46,719 nucleotides of DNA from Clostridia bacterium (GCA_017464225.1 JAFUDW010000117.1:1-46719); one strand, 5' to 3'. Positions 22,555-31,607 are shown, counted from the first letter of the stretch. Numbers and translations are program-made. Notes: generated by a model from the letters alone, not told the origin.

Positions 22555-23571
22555 TTATCCTTTGTATCCGTGGGGGTTCATCTGCTGCCAGTGCCAGGCG
22601 TCGCGGCACATATCCTCCAGCGTGCGGGTGGCCTTCCAGCCCAGTATCCGCTGAGCTTTGGAGGCGTCGGCGTAGCTTTCCGGCAGGTCACCCGGACGGC
22701 GGGGAGCGTCCGTTTTGTTCAGCGTCAGGCCGTTTACCTTTTCAAAGGCATGCACCACCTGGTATACGCTGTATCCTTCGCCGGTGCCCAGGTTAAAAAT
22801 CTCAACGCCCGTATGGTCCATCGCGTATTCCAGCGCCTTTACGTGGCCTTCGGCCAGATCCATCACGTGCAGGTAGTCGCGCACGCAGGTGCCGTCGGGC
22901 GTGGGATAATCGTTGCCGAACATGCTCAGCTGCTCTCGCACGCCGGCGGCTGTTTGGCAAATGAAGGGCATCAGGTTGTTGGGGATGCCGCTGGGATCCT
23001 CGCCGATCAGTCCGCTTTCATGAGCCCCAACGGGATTGAAGTAGCGCAGGAGCACCACCGTCCATTCGGGGTCGGAAACCACCAGATCCTTGAGAATCTG
23101 CTCAATCATGGATTTCGTCCAGCCGTAAGGATTGGTGCAGGTGCCTTTGGGCATATCCTCCTTATAGGGCGGCTGGTTTTCCTCGCCGTATACCGTGGCG
23201 GAGCTGGAAAACACGATGCGCTTTATATTGTGCCTGCTCAGGCTGCGGCACAGGGTGATGGCGGAATTGATGTTGTTTTCGTAGTAATCCAGGGGGATGC
23301 GCACCGATTCGCCCACGGCCTTGAGCCCGGCAAAATGCACTGCAGCGTCGATGTGTTCGCTGTCAAGCACTCGATCCACTGCAGCGATATCGCAGCAGTC
23401 GCCCTCGTAGGCCGCCACCTTTTTCCCGGTGATTTTTTCCACGCGGCGCAGCGCCTCGGGACTGCTGTTGGCGTAGTTGTCCAGTACGACCACCTCATGC
23501 CCGGCGTTCAGCAGCGCCACACAGGTATGCGAACCGATAAAACCGGCGCCGCCGGTCAGTAAAAAACGCAT
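22555..23571 (-). CDS. galE: UDP-glucose 4-epimerase
   Basis: 338 residues, the normal length. NAD-binding GGAGFIGSH at residues 7-15; the conserved Ser pair in VFSSSATVYG; catalytic YGWTKSMIE (YxxxK) near residue 148; YFNPVGAHESG and the ending-domain stretch RRPGDLPESYAD are present. It interconverts UDP-glucose and UDP-galactose (often also the GlcNAc/GalNAc forms). AGGAGG precedes the ATG by 8 nt. It has a good promoter and heads a two-gene operon with the sugar-1-kinase-like gene. Confidence 0.95.
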   Translation of the reverse strand: MRFLLTGGAGFIGSHTCVALLNAGHEVVVLDNYANSSPEALRRVEKITGKKVAAYEGDCCDIAAVDRVLDSEHIDAAVHFAGLKAVGESVRIPLDYYENNINSAITLCRSLSRHNIKRIVFSSSATVYGEENQPPYKEDMPKGTCTNPYGWTKSMIEQILKDLVVSDPEWTVVLLRYFNPVGAHESGLIGEDPSGIPNNLMPFICQTAAGVREQLSMFGNDYPTPDGTCVRDYLHVMDLAEGHVKALEYAMDHTGVEIFNLGTGEGYSVYQVVHAFEKVNGLTLNKTDAPRRPGDLPESYADASKAQRILGWKATRTLEDMCRDAWHWQQMNPHGYKG

Positions 23572-23600
23572 AATACAAGCCTCCTTCTTTGGTTGTTTCC

Positions 23601-23629
23601 AGTATAATCGCTGAAAAAGGATATGTCAA
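23601..23629 (-). promoter_or_regulatory. Promoter of the galE operon
   Basis: On the minus strand: TTGACA at 23629-23624, a 17-bp spacer and TATACT at 23606-23601, about 30 nt before the galE start. Confidence 0.8.
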
Positions 23630-23694
23630 ATAAAAGAATCATGCGCAAAGGATTTTGCGAAAAGGCTTTTTTTCTATACAAATCTTTTCTTTCC

Positions 23695-23703
23695 TGCTAT
23701 AAT
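23695..23703 (+). promoter_or_regulatory. Extended -10 promoter of the sigma-factor operon
   Basis: TGCTATAAT (extended -10; TATAAT at 23698-23703), about 30 nt before the GTG start at 23734. The -35 is poor. ECF operons are often autoregulated; no second, ECF-type promoter is obvious to me. Confidence 0.55.
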
Positions 23704-23733
23704 ACGGTCATACAAGCGAGGGGAGGAGACGCC

Positions 23734-24306
23734 GTGAGCATTTTTCAACGGCGGGACGCCGGAGATTTTGAAGCGCTGATCATGCGGCATGAGCGCATGA
23801 TCTATCTGCTGTGCCTGCGGATGACGGGAAATGCCGCCGACGCGCAGGATTGCGCCCAGGAGGCTTTTCTGAACGCCTATCGCGCTTACGGCAATTTCAG
23901 AAAGCGCGCCAGCGAAAAAACCTGGCTTTATCGGATCGCTTATAACGCTTGTCTGGATCTGCTGCGCAGACAAAAAAACGACGCCTCGCTGGAGGCGCTG
24001 CGGGAAAACGGCTTTGATCCCGCCGATAACCTTCAGCCGCAGCCGGGCGCGGCCATGGAAAGGGATGAGCTTCGGCGCCAGATCGGGATTGCGCTGATGC
24101 AATTGCCCGAAGATCAAAGGGCCGTGATGATCCTGCGGGATTTTCAGCAGATGCCCTACGATGAGATCGCCCGCGTGCTTGAGGTCAGCGAGGGCACGGT
24201 AAAGAGCCGTCTGAGCCGCGCCAGGGAAAAAGTGAAAAATATTTTGATAGCCATGGAACAAAATGAATTTTCCGGCGTCCAAATAAGTGAAGGGAGGCAA
24301 AAATGA
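23734..24306 (+). CDS. ECF-type RNA polymerase sigma factor
   Basis: 190 residues with region 2 (MIYLLCLRMTGNAADAQDCAQEAF then KTWLYRIAYNACLDLLRR, about 30-85) and region 4 (LPEDQRAVMILRDFQQMPYDEIARVLEVSEGTVKSRLSRAREK, about 130-175), with no region 1 or 3. The GTG at 23734 is used because GGGGAGGAG lies about 6 nt before it; earlier in-frame codons run through the promoter. Its stop overlaps the next gene by 4 nt (ATGA), and that gene encodes its probable anti-sigma factor. The regulon cannot be read here. Confidence 0.9.
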   Translation: MSIFQRRDAGDFEALIMRHERMIYLLCLRMTGNAADAQDCAQEAFLNAYRAYGNFRKRASEKTWLYRIAYNACLDLLRRQKNDASLEALRENGFDPADNLQPQPGAAMERDELRRQIGIALMQLPEDQRAVMILRDFQQMPYDEIARVLEVSEGTVKSRLSRAREKVKNILIAMEQNEFSGVQISEGRQK

Positions 24307-25520
24307 TGGACTGCAGAACATTTGCTTTGCTTCTCGAAAAGCCGGAGGAGGAATGGACCCGGGAGGAGCGTCAGGAGCTCGACGCCCATGCCGCCGGGTG
24401 CAGGGACTGCGCCATGCTGCTCGCCATGCGCCGCGAAATGCGCGCCATGGATGAAGAAACCGAAGTGCCAGCCGCTTTTTCCGTCTCCTGGCGTAATGTG
24501 ATCGATATGGAGGCACAGAAAAAGATGAACGGAAAGATTTCGTCCTTCCCCTGGAAGCGCGCCCTGGCCGGCGTGGCGGCGGTGGCCGTGCTGGCGATCG
24601 GAACCACGGTGACCTATCTGGACAATCAAAGCAATTCCTACCGCTATACGGCAGGAAAGCAGTACGCGAGCTATGAATCGTCGGATTACGATGTGGAGCC
24701 CGCGGAATATGAGGAAGCCGCGCCCATGCTTGCGGCGTCGGGAGCGGTCTCAGAAAAGCGCGCAGTGAGCGATTCGGCCATGTATTCCACCACCTCCACG
24801 GCCGATGCAGGCGCGGCGCAGGCCGCCAAGGTCATCCGCACGGTCAACTTTACCATCCAGACCCGCGATTATGAAAACGATTACGAGGCCATCCGCCAGT
24901 TGACCGCCGATCTGGGGGGCCGCGTGGAAAGCCTCAATTCCTCCGGCGACGGAACGAGCAGCTCGCTCCGCAGGGCGAATTTCACCCTGCGCATTCCCTC
25001 CGACCGCCTGGACGAGTTTATCAGCGGCGCGCGGGGCGTGGGCAAGGTATCCTCTTTCTCTGAGAGCAGCGACGACGTCAGCGAAAGCTACTATGATACC
25101 CAGTCACGGCTCAACACCCAGCGGGTCAAGCTGGAACGGCTTACAGAGCTGATGCAGAAGGCCGAGGATGTCAGCGACCTGATCGAGCTGGAAAACGCCA
25201 TCAGCGACGCCCAGTATTGGATCGATTATTATACCGGCAGCCTGCGGGGCTACGACAGCCGCGTATCCGATTCCTACGTATATGTCAACCTCCGCGAGAT
25301 GAGCAGCGCGTCGGCTGCCGAGACCAAAGAGCTGACTCTGGGCGAACGTATCCTGAACGCCATCGGCGCGTCGCTGGAAACGGCGGCCGAGGTGCTGCAG
25401 GCGCTGGTGATCTTCCTGGTGGCCGCCCTGCCGTGGTTTGCGGCCCTGGCCGTGGTGATCGTGCTGGTGCGTCTGATCGTTCGCCGCAGGAAGGCGCGGA
25501 AACAGAAAAAAGAAGAATGA
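24303..25520 (+). CDS. Membrane anti-sigma factor with zinc finger and DUF4349 domain
   Basis: 405 residues. The N-terminal cytoplasmic part has a ZAS-type motif H29-x3-C33-x2-C36, the usual sigma-binding zinc finger. A first membrane segment lies at about 84-105. An acidic Ser/Tyr-rich linker (about 110-170) is followed by an extracytoplasmic DUF4349 domain (about 175-345) with the conserved RTVNFTIQTRDYENDYEAI start, FTLRIPSDRLDEFI and a coiled-coil stretch (TQSRLNTQRVKLERLTELM). A second long membrane segment lies at about 360-392, with a basic cytoplasmic tail ending QKKEE. DUF4349 is a surface-exposed domain of unknown sensing role. ATG overlaps the sigma-gene stop, so production is coupled. 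A terminator follows. Confidence 0.85.
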   Translation: MMDCRTFALLLEKPEEEWTREERQELDAHAAGCRDCAMLLAMRREMRAMDEETEVPAAFSVSWRNVIDMEAQKKMNGKISSFPWKRALAGVAAVAVLAIGTTVTYLDNQSNSYRYTAGKQYASYESSDYDVEPAEYEEAAPMLAASGAVSEKRAVSDSAMYSTTSTADAGAAQAAKVIRTVNFTIQTRDYENDYEAIRQLTADLGGRVESLNSSGDGTSSSLRRANFTLRIPSDRLDEFISGARGVGKVSSFSESSDDVSESYYDTQSRLNTQRVKLERLTELMQKAEDVSDLIELENAISDAQYWIDYYTGSLRGYDSRVSDSYVYVNLREMSSASAAETKELTLGERILNAIGASLETAAEVLQALVIFLVAALPWFAALAVVIVLVRLIVRRRKARKQKKEE

Positions 25521-25533
25521 CCGCAAAACGCCG

Positions 25534-25570
25534 CGCTCCTCCGGACAATCTGTCTGGAGGAGCGTTTTTC
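25534..25570. terminator. Bidirectional terminator
   Basis: A 14-bp stem with one G-T pair (25534-25547 with 25551-25564) around a 3-nt loop, then TTTTTC on the plus side. It serves the anti-sigma gene (plus) and probably the converging GDPD gene (minus). Confidence 0.85.
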
Positions 25571-25582
25571 ATATATATCGAT

Positions 25583-27391
25583 TTACTGACCATCTTCCAA
25601 AACCAGCTCTTCCACAAGCGTCTGTACGATATCGCTGGCCGATGCGGCGGTGACGCAGGCTTTTCCCAGCGCCACGTTGTTGGTAATGATGTTGTCCACG
25701 CCCAGATCGATCATGCGTTCCATGATATCCTGTCGATCCACTGTCCAGGCGTATACCTGCTTGCCCATGCGGTGCAGGCGAGAAACCATATCGCGGTTGA
25801 TGAAATGGTAGGAGATGCTGAAATGATCGGCGTCCGTGAGCTGCTCCAGATTGCCGTAAGCCATGGACATCACGTATACCGTGGTCAGCTCGGGAGCATA
25901 CTCTTTGATCCTTTTGAGGGCGTCGTAGCGCTGACAGGTCACCACGCACTGCTCGGCAAAATCATTTTCCAATATGAGCTGCGCCACCGCCTGTTCCAGA
26001 TGATCGTCATGCGCTGTTGGTTTCAGCTCTATGTTCAGCCGGACGCCGCATTGCCGGGCAAAATCGATGGCTTCCGCCAACAGCGGCAGCTTTTCGCCCG
26101 CAAACTCGGCGCTGAAATGGCTGCCGGCGTCCAATTGGCTGATCTCGTTCCAGCTCAGCTCCCAGGATTGCTTTTTCACGCCGGTTACCCGGGTAAAGGT
26201 GCTGTCATGCATGCAGTAGATCATACCGTCGCTGCTCTGGCGCACGTCCAGCTCGATCCAGTCCGCGCCGTTATCCCAGGCCGTCTGGAAGGCGGCCATG
26301 GTATTTTCGGGGGAATGGGCGGAGTCTCCGCGGTGGGCGGTGATCTCCATGCTGCGCAGGTATTCGATATCCAGGTTATACAAGCGGCGCTGGTAACGGG
26401 AGACGATCAGCGCGCAGGCTCCCGCGGCGCAGAGAAAGCACAGCGCGCCAATGGCTGCCCGAAGCCTGGTGGCGCGCGGAGTCAAAGGCCTTTGGGCAAT
26501 CGCTGCGCGCGGGGCGCTCTCTCCATTCTCGGCCAGATATTGCAGCATCAGCGTCCATACCAGGGCGTAGGTGCAGGGGATGGAAAGAATGCTCACCGCC
26601 AGCAGCGCCGATACGAGAAAGGTCATCACATGGGCGGTCAGAAAGGAGCGGGCCAAGCTGGCCGAGATCAGACGCAGCAGCGGGATGCCCGCAAGCGCCG
26701 CCAGCCCGTAAAACAGGATCAATCCAAGCTGCACCAGCAGGATCCCGGACAGACAGCGCGGCCACCGCCGCTTTGACATGCCCACGCTTTTTTGGCGCGC
26801 TTCGCGAAAGCTTTCGCCGCCGACCAGACAGAACGCGGGCATAAAGAGCCAGCGCAGCATCCAACGGCATAACAGCAGCAAAATGACGGCCATGATCAGC
26901 AGATAGGCCGGACGGCTGAGCAGGAAGGATGAAATGGGCACCGGGATGCGAACGGTAAAGAAAAGCGCCGAAACGACGCCTAAATGCAGAAAAAGCCCCA
27001 GACAGGGCAGATGGATCAGCAGCAGCGGGCTGATCTTTTTCCGGCGCATGGCGCGCAGCGCGGAGGTCAAGGCAAACAGCACGCCGCAGCGCCGTTCCTG
27101 GGCCGCCTGGCTCAGCATGCACAGCGTCACGCCGATATCGATCAGAAAATAGAAGGCGATCAAAAGGAACAACGCCAGAGCGGCGATCAACGTCAGCGGA
27201 TGCAGCGCGAAGGAAAGCAGGTTTTCCGCCGTCAGGTACTTGTGCCCGGTCAGGCGCATGAGCGCGGAAAAGCAAAGGCTGAAACCGGGGACGAACAGCG
27301 CCGCCCCGGCCAGCTTGTATACCGCTTCAAACAAAAACAGCGGCCCGCGGCAGAGGGAAAGCAGCCGCAGCGCTCCGCGCACTGATCTCAT
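25583..27391 (-). CDS. Membrane glycerophosphodiester phosphodiesterase
   Basis: 602 residues. The N-terminal 340 residues hold about eight membrane segments like the GPDPase membrane domain (PF10110), ending near ALIVSRYQRR. The catalytic GDPD barrel (about 350-590) begins EITAHRGDSAHSPENT and includes DWIELDVRQSSDGMIYCMHD, then LNIELK, all expected active-site motifs. The enzyme splits glycerophosphodiesters, or lipoteichoic-type glycerolphosphate, to glycerol-3-phosphate and alcohol. The gene is minus, the last of three in one direction, 16 nt after a metallophosphoesterase; the start at 27391 has GGAG-like bases at its usual distance. Its length matches the membrane GDPD family of Firmicutes. 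Confidence 0.88.
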   Translation of the reverse strand: MRSVRGALRLLSLCRGPLFLFEAVYKLAGAALFVPGFSLCFSALMRLTGHKYLTAENLLSFALHPLTLIAALALFLLIAFYFLIDIGVTLCMLSQAAQERRCGVLFALTSALRAMRRKKISPLLLIHLPCLGLFLHLGVVSALFFTVRIPVPISSFLLSRPAYLLIMAVILLLLCRWMLRWLFMPAFCLVGGESFREARQKSVGMSKRRWPRCLSGILLVQLGLILFYGLAALAGIPLLRLISASLARSFLTAHVMTFLVSALLAVSILSIPCTYALVWTLMLQYLAENGESAPRAAIAQRPLTPRATRLRAAIGALCFLCAAGACALIVSRYQRRLYNLDIEYLRSMEITAHRGDSAHSPENTMAAFQTAWDNGADWIELDVRQSSDGMIYCMHDSTFTRVTGVKKQSWELSWNEISQLDAGSHFSAEFAGEKLPLLAEAIDFARQCGVRLNIELKPTAHDDHLEQAVAQLILENDFAEQCVVTCQRYDALKRIKEYAPELTTVYVMSMAYGNLEQLTDADHFSISYHFINRDMVSRLHRMGKQVYAWTVDRQDIMERMIDLGVDNIITNNVALGKACVTAASASDIVQTLVEELVLEDGQ

Positions 27392-27406
27392 GAGGCTCCG
27401 CTCCTT

Positions 27407-28126
27407 TTATTTTTCCGCCGCCTGGTTGAACGCCCGCCCGTATACGCCGGTGGTGACCTCCTGGATATAGGCCGCAAGGTGGGGCATGCCGGGGGACTGC
27501 TTGGCGTCGCGCACGGCGCGTTCAACGTCGTATTGCAGGTAGATGAATTGAAGGTCAAAATCAGTTTTTTCTTTTCCGGGCTCGCAGGTGAGCATGGCGT
27601 ACTGGGCCATGGGCAGACGAATGCTGTTGCCTACGCTGCCCAGGCTGAACAGCAGGCGGCCCCGATGCAGCGCGCGCAGCCCGGCGTGATGGATATCGCC
27701 ATAGCCCACAACGTCAAAATCCGGCTCAAACAGCCAGTTGAGATCGCTTTCCGGCTCATAGGTGCCCTGCAGGGTGGCCATGATTGGCCGACCGTGGATC
27801 AGCCGCACATGTTTGCCGGACAGCCAGGCGTGGTGCTCCAGCGGCAATTGGCCTAGCTTTTTCATGCGCGCTTCGCCCAGCTGGTCATAATAATACTGAT
27901 CGTTTTCGGCAAACTGCCGGAAGGCGATGCCCTCGTCCCAGTTGCCGCGGAGGATCAAATCGCAGCGCGCGACGGCCCAGTCAAAGGTTTCGGCCGAGGA
28001 CGGGCCCTTTCCCACGATGTCGCCCAGACACCAGATTGCGTCCGTGCCGCGCCGCTCAATGTCCCGGGCCACGGCTTCGGTAGCGGGCAGATTGCCGTGC
28101 AGATCGGCGATCAGCGCGATTTTCAT
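27407..28126 (-). CDS. Metallophosphoesterase (calcineurin-like) family protein
   Basis: 239 residues. Ligand motifs are DLHGN (about 8-12), GDIVGKGP, LRGNWDE, and a later IHGRP and YGDIHHAG instead of the usual GHTH. The fold resembles the YfcE/MJ0912 phosphodiesterases that act on small substrates. The final motif differs slightly (GDIHH), so activity is likely but the substrate is unknown. Start 28126 overlaps the stop of the upstream hydrolase gene (ATGA); GGAGG lies very close to it (3 nt), so coupling matters. An extension to 28213 would lie within the previous gene without its own ribosome site. Confidence 0.8.
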   Translation of the reverse strand: MKIALIADLHGNLPATEAVARDIERRGTDAIWCLGDIVGKGPSSAETFDWAVARCDLILRGNWDEGIAFRQFAENDQYYYDQLGEARMKKLGQLPLEHHAWLSGKHVRLIHGRPIMATLQGTYEPESDLNWLFEPDFDVVGYGDIHHAGLRALHRGRLLFSLGSVGNSIRLPMAQYAMLTCEPGKEKTDFDLQFIYLQYDVERAVRDAKQSPGMPHLAAYIQEVTTGVYGRAFNQAAEK

Positions 28127-28824
28127 CTGCCTGCCTCCCGCACCAGCCATTTGAACAGCTCCCGATGCTCGGCCAGCCGACGCTGGATGCTTTCGGGATG
28201 CCACTGCACGCACAGGATGGGACGTCCGTCGGCGGCCTCCATGCCCTCGGTCAGCCCATCGGGCGCTTGGGCGCAGATCCGCATGCCCTCCGCCAGCCGT
28301 TTCACGGCCTGGTGGTGGCGGCTGTTGACCATGCAGCGGTCGGCGCCCATCACCCGGCGGAGCAGCGTATCGGGCAGGATGTTCATGGCGTGGGCGTCGC
28401 CTGCCGGAATATCATAACAGGGATGGAAAAGCTTGTCCCCGTACTGCAAAGCGATATCCTGGTACAGCGCGCCGCCCAGCGTGACGTTCAGGATCTGCAT
28501 GCCTCGGCAGACGCCCAGGATGGGCATGCCGCGCTCCAGCGCACGCTTTATCAGGATGGGCTCGGCATGATCACGCTCGGGGGTCAGTTCGCCGCAGCAG
28601 GGCAGCTTTTCCTCGCCGTAGCAGGCCGGATTTACGTCGTCCCCGCCGGTCAGCAGCAGCCCGTCGCAGCGGTCAAGCGCTTCCCGAAGGCTCGCCGCGT
28701 CTTCCATGGGCGGGATCACCATGGGGACGCCGCCGGCATCGGTCACGGCGTGGATATAATCGTGATTCACCATCATGCGCTTTGTCTGATTGTCCCAGCT
28801 GGGGGTCACGGCAATGATCGGCAT
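28123..28824 (-). CDS. Gamma-glutamyl-gamma-aminobutyrate hydrolase family (peptidase C26)
   Basis: 233 residues of the class-I amidotransferase-like fold. The catalytic Cys is in ILGVCRGMQILNV, the His-Glu pair in CVQWHPESI, and GLLLTGGDDVNPACYG is the oxyanion-side loop of PuuD-like enzymes. It likely hydrolyses a gamma-glutamyl amide. Start 28824 is favoured because GGAGG lies about 6 nt before it; an in-frame start at 28842 has no such site. It heads the operon hydrolase, metallophosphoesterase, GDPD. Confidence 0.85.
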   Translation of the reverse strand: MPIIAVTPSWDNQTKRMMVNHDYIHAVTDAGGVPMVIPPMEDAASLREALDRCDGLLLTGGDDVNPACYGEEKLPCCGELTPERDHAEPILIKRALERGMPILGVCRGMQILNVTLGGALYQDIALQYGDKLFHPCYDIPAGDAHAMNILPDTLLRRVMGADRCMVNSRHHQAVKRLAEGMRICAQAPDGLTEGMEAADGRPILCVQWHPESIQRRLAEHRELFKWLVREAGR

Positions 28825-28855
28825 AAAAGTCCTCCATAACAAAAGCGATGGATGT

Positions 28856-28863
28856 ATTATAGC
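28856..28863 (-). promoter_or_regulatory. Extended -10 promoter of the C26 operon
   Basis: On the minus strand TGCTATAAT, with TATAAT at 28861-28856. No strong -35. Confidence 0.55.
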
Positions 28864-28927
28864 ACGCCTGCCGCGCTTTTTCTACGGAGCATGAAAGAAA
28901 AAATGCGCAAGGCTCCCATGGAGAACA

Positions 28928-28956
28928 TTGTCAGAAAAAAACAATTGTGATACAAT
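28928..28956 (+). promoter_or_regulatory. Promoter of the argS operon
   Basis: TTGTCA at 28928-28933, a 17-bp spacer and TACAAT at 28951-28956, about 35 nt before the argS start. Confidence 0.7.
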
Positions 28957-28990
28957 TATTGCTAACCTATTTTCAGGGGAGGAAACTGAG

Positions 28991-30699
28991 ATGGAAATCA
29001 AAGCCATGATCGCGCAGGCTGTGGAAGAAGCGGTGGAGAAAGCCTTTCCCGGCGCTGAAACCGGTTTGAACTATGAGGCGCTGCTGGAGGTGCCGCCGGA
29101 CAGCAAAATGGGCGATTTCGCCTTTCCCTGCTTCCGCTTGTCCAAAGCACTGCGTATGGGTCCGCCCATGATCGCGCAAAAGCTGTGCGCGGCCATTGAA
29201 CGGCCCGAGCTTTGCCGGGCCGAAAACGTGAACGGCTATCTCAATTTCTTCCTGAACAGGGAGAAATTTGCCCGGGACACCCTGCAAAAAGTCATGGCCG
29301 CGCCTGAGAAATGGGGCGGCGGCGAGGATGGCAAGGGCAAAACGGTGGTCATGGATTACAGCAGCATCAATATTGCCAAGCGCTTCCATATCGGCCACCT
29401 GTCCACCACCATGATCGGCAACAGCCTGCGCCGCATCTATGATTTCCTGGGCTGGAAAACGGTATCCGTCAATCATCTGGGCGACTGGGGCACCCAGTTT
29501 GGCAAGATGATCTGCGCGTACAAGCGCTGGGGCGATAAGGAAACGGTGGAAAAGGGCGGCGTGGACGAGATGACCCGCCTGTACGTTCGCTTCCATGAGG
29601 AAGCGAAGGAGCATCCCGAACTTGAAGACGAGGGCCGCGCCTGGTTCAAAAAGATCGAGGACGGCGATCCCGAAGCGCTGACGATCTTCAACTGGTTCAA
29701 GGAAGTCACCCTCAAGGACGCCATGAAGGTGTACGATATCCTGGGCGTGCAGTTTGACAGCTACGCCGGTGAGAGCTTCTACAACGACAAAATGGATCGC
29801 GTCATCAGCGAGCTGCAGGATAAGGGGCTGTTGGTGGAATCCGAAGGCGCGAAGGTGGTCAACCTGGATGAATACAAATGCCGCCCTGCCTGATTGTCAA
29901 ACGCGATGGCGCCACGCTGTACGCCACCCGTGATATCGCCGCGGCGCTGTACCGCAAGGATACCTATCATTTTGATAAATGCCTGTATATCGTTGCTTAC
30001 CAGCAGGACCTGCATTTCCGGCAGTGGTTCAAGGTGGTGGAGCTCATGGGTTATCCCTGGGCCAGGGACGAATTGGAGCATGTAGCCTTCGGTATGGTGA
30101 GCTATGAGGGCCAGACGCTTTCCACCCGGGAAGGCCGCGTCATCTATCTGGACGATCTGCTCAAACGCGCTCAGGAAAAGGCGCTGGACGTGATCAATGA
30201 AAAGAATCCGAACCTTGAAAACAAAGAAGAAGTGGCTCGGCAGGTGGGCGTGGGCGCCGTTGTATACAGCGATCTGCAGAACAGCCGCATCAAGGATATC
30301 GATTTCTGGTGGGACCGCGCCTTAAATTTTGACGGGGAAACCGGCCCCTATGTGCAGTATACTTTCGCACGGTGCTGCTCTGTGATGCGCAAGGCGGGAG
30401 AAATTGCCGCCGCGCCAGATTACAGCGCGCTGCTGGATGACGAGGCTCAGGCCGTGCTGCGGCTGCTGGCCCGCTTCCCCGAGGACGTGCGGGCTGCCTG
30501 TCGCACCAACGAGCCCTTCATGGTCACCCGCGCCGTTACCGAGATCGCCAAGGCGTATAACAAGTATTATTACGAGCACCGCATCCTGGAAGGGGAAATG
30601 GAAGCGCAGGCCGCCCGGGTGCAGCTCACCGACGCCGTCCGCAGCGTGATCAAAACGGGCCTGTTCCTGATCGGCATGGAAGCACCCGAGAGAATGTAA
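28991..30699 (+). pseudogene. argS: Arginine--tRNA ligase, frameshifted in this sequence
   Basis: Two frames together make one class-I ArgRS of about 569 residues, normal length. The first (28991-29893) has the N-terminal domain, the HIGH motif as FHIGHLSTTMIGNSLRR near residue 133, and VNHLGDWGTQFGKMI. It ends 'LDEYKCRPA stop'. The second frame (about 29878-30699) begins MPPCLIVKRDGATLYATRDIAAA and contains the catalytic LSTREGR (the family's weak KMSKS) and the anticodon domain ending IGMEAPERM. Family proteins read LxEYxMPPCLIxKxDGATLYATRD straight through, so one base is missing at 29876-29880, most simply an A in the run before ATG. ArgRS is essential and both halves look under selection, so an indel error or a very recent mutation is more likely than decay. 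Reinitiation at ATG 29878 lacks a ribosome site. Start 28991 follows AGGGGAGG at 8 nt. Confidence 0.88.
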
Positions 30700-30749
30700 A
30701 ACGGCGCGATGGCGCATAATGAACAAAAACGGAAAAGGGAGAGACGAAC

Positions 30750-31586
30750 ATGCGCTTTACCAAGATGCACGGGATTGGCAACGATTACCTGTTCATCAAT
30801 TGCTTTGAGGAATATGTATCCGATCCCTCGCGCCTTGCCATCGAAATGTGCCAGGAGCATACCGGCGTGGGCGGGGACGGCATCGTTCTGCTGGAGCCCG
30901 CCGAGCGCCTGCCCTTTTCCATGCGCATTTTCAATAAAGATGGCAGCGAGGCTGAAATGTGCGGCAACGCTGCCCGCTGCATTGGCAAATATCTGTACGA
31001 GCGAGGAATGACCCGGGAAACTGAGATCGACCTGCATACCGGCAGTGGTATCCGCCATCTTTCGCTGCGCGTCTTGGGAGAAAAGGTGGAGGCCGTCACC
31101 GTGGATATGGGCACGCCCGTGCTGGAGCCCCGGCTGATCCCGGTGGATCTGCCCGGTCAGATCGTGCTTCGCCACCGGCTGCAGGTCATAGGACAAATGT
31201 GGTTCATCACCTGCGTCAGCATGGGCAATCCCCACTGCGTGGTGTTCGTGCGCGATCCTGAGGTGCTGGATCTTCCCTTTATCGGTCCCATGTTCGAGCA
31301 TCATTCGCTGTTTCCCCGGCGCACCAACGTGGAATTTGTGCGCGTGATCGACCGCGGCGTTTTGCAGATGCGCGTATGGGAACGCGGCAGCGGAGAAACG
31401 CTGGCCTGCGGCACCGGCGCCTGCGCCGCCCTGGTGGCCGGCGTGCTGTGCGGCAACTGCGACCGCCGTGTCCAGGTCAAGCTGGCCGGGGGAAACCTGG
31501 ATGTTTTCTGGAACGCCGACGACAACCATGTGTACCAGACAGGCCCAGCCGCCTTCGTGTTTGACGGGGACTGGCTGGAAGCGTAA
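30750..31586 (+). CDS. dapF: Diaminopimelate epimerase
   Basis: 278 residues. It converts LL-DAP to meso-DAP without a cofactor, using two cysteines seen here: C71 in SEAEMCGNAAR and the second in LACGTGACAA (about 218). MHGIGNDYL at the start and GNPHCVVFV are further family positions. The meso-DAP product is what the MurE in this window adds to the wall precursor. AAAGGGAG lies before the ATG. It follows argS by 50 nt and dapL comes 21 nt later, a common dapF-dapL arrangement. Confidence 0.95.
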   Translation: MRFTKMHGIGNDYLFINCFEEYVSDPSRLAIEMCQEHTGVGGDGIVLLEPAERLPFSMRIFNKDGSEAEMCGNAARCIGKYLYERGMTRETEIDLHTGSGIRHLSLRVLGEKVEAVTVDMGTPVLEPRLIPVDLPGQIVLRHRLQVIGQMWFITCVSMGNPHCVVFVRDPEVLDLPFIGPMFEHHSLFPRRTNVEFVRVIDRGVLQMRVWERGSGETLACGTGACAALVAGVLCGNCDRRVQVKLAGGNLDVFWNADDNHVYQTGPAAFVFDGDWLEA

Positions 31587-31607
31587 CCGGACGGAGGGAG
31601 AACGCTT

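Noticed and set aside
29870..29893. Programmed -1 frameshift in argS
   Set aside because: The site (TAC AAA TGC) is not a slippery heptamer and no stimulating hairpin stands out. ArgRS is not known to be recoded, so an indel is simpler.
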